Assembly: GCA_039928615.1 (NCBI GenBank)
Contig: JBDSSS010000199.1
Coordinates: 1-29,702, forward strand
Length of the DNA stretch: 29,702 nucleotides
Reading direction: 5' to 3'
Origin: JBDSSS01 sp039928615
Lineage (GTDB): Bacteria; Actinomycetota; Actinomycetes; Actinomycetales; Dermatophilaceae
Shown here piece by piece: positions 22,066 through 29,675 of the stretch. The first letter of the stretch is position 1, and every line of letters begins with the position of its first letter. The notes below the pieces were generated by a model. The model was not told where the DNA came from, ran no database searches, and saw nothing but the letters and a program-made list of their open reading frames with translations. The position numbers and the translations under genes are program-made.

Positions 22066-22926
22066 TCAGCGGATGCCGCTGCGGGCGAAGCCCTGGACGA
22101 AGTAGCGCTGGAAGACGAGGAACAGCAGGACCATCGGACCGACGTTGAGCAGGGCGAAGGCCATCGTGCCGCCGTAGTCGGAGCCGAACTGACCCTGGAG
22201 GTAGAGCAGCCCGATGGGCAGGGTGAACAGCTCGTTCTGCTTGAGCGCGATGAGGGGCCAGGCGAAGTCGTTCCACGTCTGGAGCAGCGTCATGAAGAAC
22301 AGGACCGCGATGAGCGGCTTCGAGAGCGGCAGCACGATGCGGGTGAAGACGCGCACGTGACCGGCTCCGTCGATCCGTGCGGCGTCGATGAGGTCCCTCG
22401 GGATGGCGAGGATGAACTGGCGTGAGAGGAAGACCCCGAAGGCCGAGGCGGACGTCGGCAGGATGACGGCCCAGTACGTGCCGTAGAGGTTCGCGTCGGA
22501 GATGAGCCGGAACAGCGGCACCATGATGACCTGCACGGGGAGCATCAGCGTCGACAGGGCCAGCAGGAACAGCAGCGTCGACCCGCGGAAGCGCAGCTGG
22601 GCGAAGGCGTAGCCCGACAGCAGGCTGATCGTCACGGTGATCAGGGCGACCACGAGCGAGATCGCGACGGAGTTGCCGAACCACGTGGTGACGGGGAAGG
22701 AGGAGAAGACCCGCTCGAAGTTGTCGAGGGTGAAGGCCCGCGGCCACAGCCGGAGCTCGCCCCCGAGCAGCTCGGCACGGGTGGAGAAGGCGACGACGAC
22801 CATCCAGTAGAGCGGGAAGATGATGATCGCCGCGATGACGACGGCCAGCAGCAGGCGGCCCACGTAGCCGGCCCGGCCCCGTCGGCGGCTTGTGCTGGGC
22901 GTGGCGGGCGCGGTGACGGCGCTCAT
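22066..22926 (-). CDS. Carbohydrate ABC transporter permease (MalG type)
   Basis: 286 aa, six predicted membrane segments starting with LLLAVVIAAIIIFPLYWMVV. The EAA loop that docks the ATPase reads DAARIDGAGHVRVFTRIVLP, typical of MalG/LacG (CUT1) permeases. QTWNDFAWPLIAL is another family mark. The N-terminal 20 residues are a Ser/Thr/Arg-rich cytoplasmic stretch. It is the last gene of the operon; its ATG overlaps the MalF-type stop by 4 nt (ATGA). It pairs with the permease upstream to form the membrane channel of a sugar importer. Confidence 0.94.
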   Translation of the reverse strand: MSAVTAPATPSTSRRRGRAGYVGRLLLAVVIAAIIIFPLYWMVVVAFSTRAELLGGELRLWPRAFTLDNFERVFSSFPVTTWFGNSVAISLVVALITVTISLLSGYAFAQLRFRGSTLLFLLALSTLMLPVQVIMVPLFRLISDANLYGTYWAVILPTSASAFGVFLSRQFILAIPRDLIDAARIDGAGHVRVFTRIVLPLSKPLIAVLFFMTLLQTWNDFAWPLIALKQNELFTLPIGLLYLQGQFGSDYGGTMAFALLNVGPMVLLFLVFQRYFVQGFARSGIR

Positions 22927-23813
22927 TCGACGAGGTCCCGGGTCCGGCTCGTGCGCCACCGCAGCACGGTGAAGGCGAGGGTCAGCAGGAGCAGGAAGAC
23001 GCCGATCGCGGCGGCGTAGCCCTGGTCGCCGGTGACGAAGCCGTTGTCGTAGGCGTAGGTGACGAGGACCGTCGTCGCGTTCTGCGGACCGCCCCCGGTC
23101 ATCACGAAGACGATGTCGAAGACCTGGAAGGAGTAGACGACGTTGAGCACGAGCAGGAAGAACGACGACGGGCCGACGAGCGGCACGGTGAGGTGACGGA
23201 AGCGCTGCCAGCCGTTGGCGCCGTCGAGCCGGGCGGCCTCGTAGAGCTCGGGGTTGATCGCCTGGAGCCCGGCCAGGTAGATGAGCATGTTGAACCCGAC
23301 CCGCCACCACAGGGTGACGAGCATGACGGAGGCGAAGGCGGCCGTGCCGTTGGACTGCCAGTCGACCGAAGGGAGTCCGATCGAGCGGAGCAGCTTGTCG
23401 AGCACGCCGGTGTCCTGGTCGAAGACGAGCACCCCGATGAGCGCCGTCGCGACCCCGGAGATCGCCATCGGCAGGATGAGGATCGAGCGGAAGAGTCCCC
23501 GGGCCGGCAGCACCGAGTTGAGCAGCACCGCGATGCCGAGCCCGATCGCCATCGAGGCGGGCGTCACGATGACGGTGAAGAGCACCGTGTTGGCGGTGGC
23601 CCGCCAGAAGACGGGGTCGGTCGCGAGCCGGCCGTAGTTCTCCAACCCGACGAACCGGCCGGCACCGAAGCCGTCGGTCTGCTGGAAGCTGATGACGACG
23701 GCCCAGACGAGGGGGAGCAGCACGAAGACGGTGAGCAGCACCATGTTCGGGGCGACGAACGCGTAGCCGGTCAGCGACTCCCCCCGCAGGGAGCGGGAAC
23801 GCCGTGACCTCAC
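22923..23813 (-). CDS. Carbohydrate ABC transporter permease (MalF type)
   Basis: 296 aa with six membrane segments, opening with GYAFVAPNMVLLTVFVLLPLVW. The EAA loop is YEAARLDGANGWQRFRHLTVP, and FDIVFVMTGGGPQNATTVL is the usual signature of MalF/UgpA (CUT1) permeases. There is no long periplasmic insertion as in E. coli MalF, as expected for Gram-positives. I chose the GTG at 23813 because it overlaps the lipoprotein stop by 4 nt (GTGA), keeping the operon translationally coupled. No ATPase gene is nearby, so the pair probably uses a shared ATPase of the MsiK/MsmK type encoded elsewhere (inference). Confidence 0.93.
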   Translation of the reverse strand: MRSRRSRSLRGESLTGYAFVAPNMVLLTVFVLLPLVWAVVISFQQTDGFGAGRFVGLENYGRLATDPVFWRATANTVLFTVIVTPASMAIGLGIAVLLNSVLPARGLFRSILILPMAISGVATALIGVLVFDQDTGVLDKLLRSIGLPSVDWQSNGTAAFASVMLVTLWWRVGFNMLIYLAGLQAINPELYEAARLDGANGWQRFRHLTVPLVGPSSFFLLVLNVVYSFQVFDIVFVMTGGGPQNATTVLVTYAYDNGFVTGDQGYAAAIGVFLLLLTLAFTVLRWRTSRTRDLVE

Positions 23814-25108
23814 GAGGCGGTGGCCTTCGCGATCCCCTCGGAGATGCCCTTGAGGGTCGCAGCCGTGTCCTGGCCGCCGACGAAGGCGCCCTCGAGCTGG
23901 TCCTTCAGGACGGTGATGATCTTCGACATCGACGGCGAGGCGACCTGGCTCGAGTCCTCGGGCCGGACCGTGCTGGCCTGGCCGATGAAGACCGGCGACA
24001 GCTCCGGGCGCACGGCGAAGGTGATCCCCTTGTCGTTGAGGTCGCGTCGGGTCGGCAGGAGCGAGGCCCCCTCGCAGAAGCCCTGCATCGGGTCGGCCTG
24101 GGTCATGAAGTCGAGGAACGACGCGGCCAGCTCGGGCTGACCCGTCTTGGCCGTGGCGACGAGCGCGTTGCCACCGAAGTCGCCCGCGGAGCGGACGTTG
24201 CGCGGCGAGAAGGTCGCCCCCCACTCGAAGTCGAGGGTCTGCTCCGCGTCGGGGATCAGGAAGGCGCCGCCGAAGTTCATCGCCGTCGTCTGGGCATACC
24301 AGAGGTCAGCGGCATACTTCGTCGACTTCACCGAGCTGTTCGGCGGGACGAGGCCCTGGCTGAAGAAGCCCTTCGTGAAGTCGACGGCCTGCTTGCCCGC
24401 GGCCGAGTCGATCGCGGGCGTGACGAGGTCCTCGGCGAGGAACCGTCCGTCGGCCTCGAAGAGCCAGCTGAGCCAGCGCGTCACGCCGTTGCCCTGCCAG
24501 TTGTAGGCGAACGGGTAGCGGTCGGCGGGCAGGCTCTTGCGCAGGGCCTGGGCCACCTTCTCGAACTCCTGCCACGTCCACGCCTGCTCGAGCGTCGTCG
24601 GGACCGAGTCCACACCGGCCTTGGTGAGGGCCGCCTTGTTGTAGAGGATCACCGAGGTGTCGGTGTGGTGCGGGACGCCGAACGGCTTCGTGCCGTTCTG
24701 GACCGCTGCCCACGCAGCCGGGGTGAACCGGTCGGCGAAGCCGCTCGGCAGGTGGCTGGTCAGGTCGAGCAGCTGGCCGCGGCCGGCATAGCTGCCGAAC
24801 GTGTAGTAGGGCACCCGGAAGATGTCAGGCGGGTTGCCCGCCTGCAGCTGGGCATCGATGTTGGTGAACATCTGGGCGTAGGGGACCGCGTTGAGCGCCA
24901 CCTTCGAGCCCGGGTTCGCCTTCTCGAAGGCGGCGATCGCGGTGCGGAAGCCGGCAAGCTCGCTGTCGGTGCCCCACGTCGTGAAGGTGAGCGTGTCGGT
25001 GCCGGACTTCGCGGCGGGGGTCGAGGGGGCGAATCCGCACCCGGCGAGGATCGCCGGGAGGGTCAGCGCCCCTGCGGCGGTGAGGAAGTGGCGGCGGTCG
25101 AGATCCAT
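23810..25108 (-). CDS. Sugar-binding lipoprotein of the ABC importer (MalE type)
   Basis: 432 aa, extracytoplasmic solute-binding protein family 1. The N-terminus combines a twin-arginine motif (DRRHFLTAAG, 4-13) with a lipobox (LAGC, Cys24), so it is probably a Tat-exported lipoprotein. LTFTTWGTDSELAGFRTAIAAFEK, then AQLQAGNPPDIFRV and the ligand-contact aromatics (PYYTF, WTWQEF) suit CUT1 sugar-binding proteins. The actual sugar cannot be read; oligosaccharides are likely. AGGAG lies 8 nt before the ATG. It is the first gene of the operon and the usual target of induction; a LacI-type palindrome lies 78-87 nt upstream. Confidence 0.94.
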   Translation of the reverse strand: MDLDRRHFLTAAGALTLPAILAGCGFAPSTPAAKSGTDTLTFTTWGTDSELAGFRTAIAAFEKANPGSKVALNAVPYAQMFTNIDAQLQAGNPPDIFRVPYYTFGSYAGRGQLLDLTSHLPSGFADRFTPAAWAAVQNGTKPFGVPHHTDTSVILYNKAALTKAGVDSVPTTLEQAWTWQEFEKVAQALRKSLPADRYPFAYNWQGNGVTRWLSWLFEADGRFLAEDLVTPAIDSAAGKQAVDFTKGFFSQGLVPPNSSVKSTKYAADLWYAQTTAMNFGGAFLIPDAEQTLDFEWGATFSPRNVRSAGDFGGNALVATAKTGQPELAASFLDFMTQADPMQGFCEGASLLPTRRDLNDKGITFAVRPELSPVFIGQASTVRPEDSSQVASPSMSKIITVLKDQLEGAFVGGQDTAATLKGISEGIAKATAS

Positions 25109-25185
25109 GCGTCTGCTCCTGCTGTGTCGAGGTGACAGAGTTCTACCCCGATCGGCCCCGTCGTCGTCGGCTCGCCGGGTTTTGT

Positions 25186-25195
25186 CCAACGTTGG
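25186..25195. promoter_or_regulatory. LacI-type operator candidate
   Basis: CCAACGTTGG is a perfect 10-bp palindrome with the central CG typical of LacI/GalR-family sites. It lies in the 237-nt divergent region between the sugar importer and the aldo/keto reductase. No LacI-family gene is in the window. The flanks (TTGT and CGGG) do not extend the symmetry. Confidence 0.45.
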
Positions 25196-25239
25196 CGGGC
25201 CGGCCCCGTGACCACGATCCCAGCGGGAAGGCGCCCCCG

Positions 25240-25267
25240 TTGCCCGCGGCGGCCACCCGGGTACGTT
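25240..25267 (+). promoter_or_regulatory. Possible promoter of the aldo/keto reductase
   Basis: TTGCCC (25240-25245), a 16-nt spacer and TACGTT (25262-25267) give a fair -35/-10 pair. The leader would be about 70 nt, ending in the GGAGG ribosome site before the ATG. Confidence 0.4.
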
Positions 25268-25345
25268 TCCCTGGGTGCGTGCCGCCGGCCCTGACGGCCC
25301 GAGGCACCTCGCACCGACGATCCACCACAGCCCAGGAGGCAACGA

Positions 25346-26221
25346 ATGCAGCAGCGCAGTCTCGGTTCACTCCAGGTCAGCACGATCGGTCTCGGCGGCA
25401 TGCCGATGTCGATCGAGGGCCGGCCCGAGCGGGACCGGTCCATCCGGACCATCCACGCCGCCCTCGACGCCGGGGTGACGTTCATCGACACCGCCGACGC
25501 CTACCACCGCGACGCGTCGGAGGTCGGTCACAACGAGAGCCTCATCGCCGAGGCACTCGGCTCCTACTCGGGCAGCACGGACGACGTCGTCGTCGCCACC
25601 AAGGGCGGGCACCTGCGCCCCGGCGACGGCTCGTGGACCCTCAACGGGCGTCCCGACTACCTCAAGGAGGCCGCCAAGGCTTCGCTCCAGCGCCTCGGCG
25701 GCGACGCCATCTCGCTCTACCAGTTCCACCGCCCCGACCCCGACGTCCCCTACGAGGAGTCGGTCGGAGCCCTGGCCGACCTGCTCGACGAGGGCGTCAT
25801 CCGGATGGCGGGGATCTCCAACGCGAACCCCGACCAGATCCGGCTCGCCCAGAAGACGCTCGGCGGGCGGCTCGTGTCGGTGCAGAACCAGTTCTCCCCG
25901 GCCTTCCGCAGCAGCCAGCCCGAGCTCGACCTCTGTGCGGAGCTCGGCCTGGCGTTCCTGCCGTGGAGCCCCCTCGGCGGCATCAAGAGCGCGGCGGGCC
26001 TCGGCGACGAGCACGACGCCTTCAAGGAGGTGGCGGAGGCGCACGACGTGAGCCCGCAGAAGGTGGCCCTGGCCTGGGAGCTCGCGCTCGCGCCGGTGGT
26101 CATCCCGATCCCCGGGGCCTCGCGTCCCGAGAGCATCGCGGACTCCGCGACGGCCGCTGACCTCACCCTCACCGATGACGAGGTCGCGCGCCTGTCGGCG
26201 GCGAGCGACGACGCGAGCTGA
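25346..26221 (+). CDS. Aldo/keto reductase
   Basis: 291 aa, a complete TIM-barrel oxidoreductase that reduces aldehydes or ketones with NADPH. The catalytic tetrad is visible: Asp48 (FIDTADAY), Tyr53, Lys86 (VVATKGG) and His128 (LYQFHRP). The cofactor-binding end has VIPIPGASRPESI. ISNANPDQI and SVQNQFSP are typical strands. GGAGG lies shortly before the ATG. It is divergent from the sugar importer, so it may act on the imported sugar or a derivative (inference); many AKRs are promiscuous and the substrate is unknown. It ends in a strong hairpin. Confidence 0.94.
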   Translation: MQQRSLGSLQVSTIGLGGMPMSIEGRPERDRSIRTIHAALDAGVTFIDTADAYHRDASEVGHNESLIAEALGSYSGSTDDVVVATKGGHLRPGDGSWTLNGRPDYLKEAAKASLQRLGGDAISLYQFHRPDPDVPYEESVGALADLLDEGVIRMAGISNANPDQIRLAQKTLGGRLVSVQNQFSPAFRSSQPELDLCAELGLAFLPWSPLGGIKSAAGLGDEHDAFKEVAEAHDVSPQKVALAWELALAPVVIPIPGASRPESIADSATAADLTLTDDEVARLSAASDDAS

Positions 26222-26254
26222 CCCGCCCCGCATCGTGACGGCCTGACCGTGACC

Positions 26255-26288
26255 GCGTGCCCCGTCGACCCCGGTCGGCGGGGCACGC
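26255..26288. terminator. Bidirectional hairpin terminator
   Basis: The arms 26255-26270 and 26273-26288 pair over 16 positions with a single G-U; the real loop must open a few central pairs. It serves the aldo/keto reductase (stop at 26221) and, read the other way, the small gene whose stop is at 26290-26292. Confidence 0.8.
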
Positions 26289-26289
26289 C

Positions 26290-26514
26290 TCATCGGTGCA
26301 GTCGGGCTGGTCGGCCCACCGGGGTCGCCCCCGGCCGGAGGGCAAGTGCGGCGAGCGGCGGCCGCTCCAGGCCGGCTGCGGGCATGAAGAAGCGGTGTCG
26401 CGCGACGCACACGACCGTGGCGTGCTCGACGGGTCCGTCGGTGCTCTCGAGGACGTGGCGGTCGGTCACCTCCGCCGGTCGACCGCACTCGGGGCACGAG
26501 GTGATGTCGATCAT
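26290..26514 (-). CDS. Small zinc-ribbon-like conserved protein
   Basis: 74 aa. MIDITSCPECGRPAEV opens with a CxxC knuckle, followed by DRHVLESTDGPVEHATVVC and VARHRFFMP, giving a second Cys and His pairs that could complete a zinc site. From memory, very similar short proteins are widespread in actinobacteria without a known function. The ATG at 26514 is supported by AAGGGAG 6-7 nt upstream; longer starts lack this. Minus-strand TACGGT at 26578-26573 may be its -10. The basic, Pro/Arg-rich tail (residues 48-74) looks unconserved. The stop lies right at the edge of the shared terminator. Confidence 0.75.
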   Translation of the reverse strand: MIDITSCPECGRPAEVTDRHVLESTDGPVEHATVVCVARHRFFMPAAGLERPPLAALALRPGATPVGRPARLHR

Positions 26515-26686
26515 GGTCGGCTCCCTTCCAGTCGGTGCACTGGTCTGAGGAGCGACTCTGGATCCTGATACCACCGTAGCGACCGTGCGCCGGGGGCATC
26601 CAGCGTTTTCCCAGTTCCGTCCCGGCCGGGGGTTACGGCCCGCTTACGTGGTTGCGACGAACGGCATCTGCCGACCGGTTCGGGCT

Positions 26687-26692
26687 TAGCGT
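26687..26692 (+). promoter_or_regulatory. -10 element of the rph operon
   Basis: TAGCGT ends 6 nt before the ATG at 26699, the same leaderless geometry as clpS and the MBL gene. If translation instead starts at the in-frame ATG 26717, the leader would be about 18 nt with GAGG placed too close to the start. Confidence 0.5.
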
Positions 26693-26698
26693 GGCTGC

Positions 26699-27466
26699 AT
26701 GGCTAGCCTCGAGGACATGACTGCCACCCGACATGACGGACGTGCCCCCGACCAGACGCGCGAGGTGCGGATCACCCGCAACTGGCTCGACCACGCGGAG
26801 GGCAGCGTGCTCGTGGAGTTCGGTCGCACCCGGGTGCTCTGCGCCGCCTCCTTCACCGAGGGTGTCCCGCGCTGGCTCAAGGGCAAGGGGACCGGCTGGG
26901 TCACCGCCGAGTACGCGATGCTGCCCCGCGCCACGAACACCCGCTCCGACCGCGCGAGCGTCAAGGGCAAGATCGGCGGGCGGACCCACGAGATCTCACG
27001 CCTCATCGGCCGCAGCCTCCGCGCCGTCATCGACACGAAGGCCCTGGGGGAGAACACGATCGTGCTGGACTGCGACGTGCTCCAGGCCGACGGCGGCACC
27101 CGCACCGCGGCGATCACCGGTGCGTACGTCGCGCTCGTCGACGCCATCGAGGACGCCCGTGAGCGGGGGCTGATCCCGAAGAAGGCCCAGCCCCTCACCG
27201 GCTCGGTCGCCGCGGTCTCCGTCGGTGTCGTCGACGGCGCCGCCGTGCTCGACCTCGACTACCCGGAGGACTCGACGGCGGGCACGGACATGAACGTGGT
27301 GATGACCGGCGACGGTCGCTACATCGAGGTGCAGGGCACGGCCGAGGGGGAGCCCTTCGACCGGGCCGTGCTCGACGAGCTGCTCGCGCTCGCCGCCACC
27401 GGCTGCGCCGCCCTCACGGCCGTCCAGCAGCAGGCCCTCGACGCCCCGGCCGGAGAGCGCCGGTGA
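26699..27466 (+). CDS. rph: Ribonuclease PH
   Basis: 255 aa. It trims the 3' ends of tRNA precursors using phosphate. Family motifs are DGRAPDQTREVRITRNW, VLVEFGRTRVLCAAS, GKGTGWVTAEYAMLPRAT, GGRTHEISRLIGRSLRA and LDCDVLQADGGTRTAAITGA (phosphate and active site), with DLDYPEDSTAGTDMNVVMT near the end. The length is normal. The start is uncertain: 26699 fits a leaderless mRNA and 26717 (MTATRHDGR) fits the usual family N-terminus. The stop overlaps rdgB (GTGA). The rph-rdgB pair is standard in actinobacteria. Confidence 0.96.
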   Translation: MASLEDMTATRHDGRAPDQTREVRITRNWLDHAEGSVLVEFGRTRVLCAASFTEGVPRWLKGKGTGWVTAEYAMLPRATNTRSDRASVKGKIGGRTHEISRLIGRSLRAVIDTKALGENTIVLDCDVLQADGGTRTAAITGAYVALVDAIEDARERGLIPKKAQPLTGSVAAVSVGVVDGAAVLDLDYPEDSTAGTDMNVVMTGDGRYIEVQGTAEGEPFDRAVLDELLALAATGCAALTAVQQQALDAPAGERR

Positions 27467-28083
27467 GCCGGCTCGTCCTCGCCACCCGCAACGCCCACAA
27501 GGTGGGGGAGCTGCGCGAGATCCTCGCCGACGTCTGCGCCGAGCTCGGCATCGAGATCGTCGGTCTCGACGAGTTCCCCGACGCCCCCGACGTCGTCGAG
27601 GACGGCGTGACCTTCGAGGCCAACGCCCTGCTCAAGGCGTCGTCGGCCGCGGAGGCCACCGGCCTTCCGGCCCTCGCCGACGACTCCGGCCTCGCCGTCG
27701 ACGTGCTCGGGGGGAGCCCGGGGATCTTCAGTGCCCGCTGGTCCGGGGGACAGGGCGACCGGGCCAACCTCGAGCTGCTCCTCGCGCAGCTCGGTGACGT
27801 CCGGGACGAGAACCGGGCAGGCGCCTTCCTCTGCGCGGCTGCCCTCGTCATGCCCGACGGGCGCAAGGTCGCCGAGGTGGGCCGCTACCCGGGCCACGTC
27901 ACCCGTGCTCCCCGCGGGGACGGTGGCTTCGGTTACGACCCGGTCTTCGTCCCATCCGCGCAGCCCACCGACGACGAACGAACCCTTGCGGAGTTCTCCG
28001 CCGACGAGAAGAACGCAGCGTCGCACCGCGCGCTCGCGTTCCGCGCGCTCGTGCCACACCTGAAGGAGCACCTGAGGCCATGA
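27463..28083 (+). CDS. rdgB: XTP/dITP pyrophosphatase (RdgB/HAM1)
   Basis: 206 aa. It removes non-canonical purine triphosphates (XTP, dITP) from the nucleotide pool. Motifs are LVLATRNAHKVGELREIL, FEANALLKA, ADDSGLAVDVLGGSPGIFSARW, GGFGYDPVFVP and NAASHRALAFRAL with the SHR base-recognition triplet. The length is normal. The GTG start overlaps the rph stop by 4 nt, and the stop overlaps the next ATG by 4 nt, so all three genes are translated together. Confidence 0.96.
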   Translation: MSRLVLATRNAHKVGELREILADVCAELGIEIVGLDEFPDAPDVVEDGVTFEANALLKASSAAEATGLPALADDSGLAVDVLGGSPGIFSARWSGGQGDRANLELLLAQLGDVRDENRAGAFLCAAALVMPDGRKVAEVGRYPGHVTRAPRGDGGFGYDPVFVPSAQPTDDERTLAEFSADEKNAASHRALAFRALVPHLKEHLRP

Positions 28084-29675
28084 CGACGACGAGCCCGACG
28101 AGCAGCCCGACAGCCCGGCCCGACCCGCCCCGAGAGGCGCCGGCGCCCTGGTGGCACGGCTTCGTCGACGGACTCGTCGCCGGCCTGCTCACGGTCGGGC
28201 TCGCGACCCTCTTTGCCGCAGCGCTCGTGGCGACGGGTAGCAGCGGGGGCCAGCCGGCCCCCATCGCGGCCGTCAGCGGGGCGTTCATCGACCGGACCCC
28301 CGCCTGGCTCAAGGACTTCGCGATCGCGACGTTCGGCACCAACGACAAGCGGGCCCTGCTCATCGGCACGGTCGTCGTGCTCGCGGTCGTCTGCGGCCTC
28401 GTCGGGATGCTCGCCCGGCGCCGGCTCACCGCCGCCCTGCTCGCCTTCGCCCTGCTCGGCGTCGTCGGCACCGCCGCGGTGCTCACCCGCCCGGGCGCCG
28501 CCTCCCTCGACATCATCCCGACCGTGCTCGGGGTGGTCGGCGGGCTGTGGTTCCTCAGCCGCAGCCACCCGACGGCCACGGCGGCCTCCGCCACCGGGAC
28601 CGGTGCGGCGAACCCGGCCCGGCGCTGGCTCGTCGGCGCAGTCGTCGGTGGGGGAGCGGCATACCTCGCGGGTTTGCTCGGCAAGGGCTCGAGCGCGGCG
28701 ACGGCGTCGCGGGAAGCAGTGGCGCAGGCCCCCGTCACCGTGACGGCGGCCGACACGGTCACCATCCCGCCGGGCGCCGACCTCAAGATCCCCGGGCTGA
28801 CCCCCTTCGTCGTGCCCAACGACGACTTCTACCGGATCGACACCGCGATCGTCGTGCCGCGCGTCGACACGGCCCAGTGGAGCCTCAAGGTCACCGGCAT
28901 GGTCGACCGCGAGGTCGAGATCGACTGGGCCACCTTGCAGTCCAAGCCGATGCAGGAAGCGCTCGTCACGCTCATGTGCGTGTCGAACGAGGTCGGCGGG
29001 GACCTCACGGGGAATGCCGTCTGGACCGGGTGGCCGGTGCGCGACCTGCTCGCGATGGCGGGCCCCAAGGCGGGCGCCGACATGGTGCTGTCCCGCAGCG
29101 TCGACGGCTTCACCGCCGGCACGCCGCTCGAGGCGCTCACCGACAACCGCAACGCCCTCGTCGCGATCCGGATGAACGGGGAGCCGCTGCCCTTCGAGCA
29201 CGGCTTCCCCGCCCGCATCGTCGTGCCCGGCCTCTACGGCTACGTGTCCGCCACGAAGTGGGTCAGCGAGCTCAAGGTGACGACCTTCGCCGCCGACCAG
29301 GGCTACTGGACGCCGCGCGGCTGGTCCGCACTCGGGCCGGTGAAGACCGAGTCCCGGATCGACGTCCCCCGGGCGGGGGCGTCGGTCAAGGCAGGCAAGG
29401 TCGCCGTCGCCGGCGTCGCGTGGGCCCAGCACCGCGGCATCTCCAAGGTCGAGGTGCAGGTCGACCAGCAGCCGTGGACCGAGGCCCGTCTCGCCGTCGA
29501 CGCGAGCATCGACGCCTGGCGCCAGTGGGTCTACGAGTGGGATGCCACCCCGGGCAGTCACGACGTCCGGGTGCGGGCCTACGACAGCACGGGCGAGCCG
29601 CAGTCACCCCTCGAGGCGCCTCCGGCCCCCGACGGCGCGACCGGCATCCACGTCGTCACCGTCCGCGTCGAGTAG
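28080..29675 (+). CDS. Membrane-anchored sulfite-oxidase-family molybdopterin protein
   Basis: 531 aa. Residues 1-205 carry about five hydrophobic segments (near 29-50, 91-112, 117-135, 144-160 and 183-201). A molybdopterin-binding sulfite oxidase-like domain follows: VTGMVDREVEIDW, then LVTLMCVSNEVGGD with Cys300 as the likely Mo ligand, GWPVRDLL and GFPARIVVPGLYGY. The C-terminus is a Mo-co dimerisation Ig-like fold (VAVAGVAWAQHRGISKVEVQVDQ, WVYEWDATPGSHDVRVRAYD). The catalytic part should face outside the cell. The substrate is unknown: relatives include sulfite oxidase and protein-methionine-sulfoxide reductases. There is no heme domain. It is coupled to rdgB (ATGA), an odd partner. Confidence 0.9.
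   Translation: MTTTSPTSSPTARPDPPREAPAPWWHGFVDGLVAGLLTVGLATLFAAALVATGSSGGQPAPIAAVSGAFIDRTPAWLKDFAIATFGTNDKRALLIGTVVVLAVVCGLVGMLARRRLTAALLAFALLGVVGTAAVLTRPGAASLDIIPTVLGVVGGLWFLSRSHPTATAASATGTGAANPARRWLVGAVVGGGAAYLAGLLGKGSSAATASREAVAQAPVTVTAADTVTIPPGADLKIPGLTPFVVPNDDFYRIDTAIVVPRVDTAQWSLKVTGMVDREVEIDWATLQSKPMQEALVTLMCVSNEVGGDLTGNAVWTGWPVRDLLAMAGPKAGADMVLSRSVDGFTAGTPLEALTDNRNALVAIRMNGEPLPFEHGFPARIVVPGLYGYVSATKWVSELKVTTFAADQGYWTPRGWSALGPVKTESRIDVPRAGASVKAGKVAVAGVAWAQHRGISKVEVQVDQQPWTEARLAVDASIDAWRQWVYEWDATPGSHDVRVRAYDSTGEPQSPLEAPPAPDGATGIHVVTVRVE

Noticed and set aside
23814..24224. Longer MalF-type permease starting near 24224
   Set aside because: The extra part is antisense-frame lipoprotein sequence; the GTG at 23813 gives the expected length and a coupled overlap.
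27933..29561. 542-codon minus-strand frame over the molybdoenzyme
   Set aside because: Arg/Gly/Asp-rich shadow frame opposite a gene with membrane and molybdopterin motifs.
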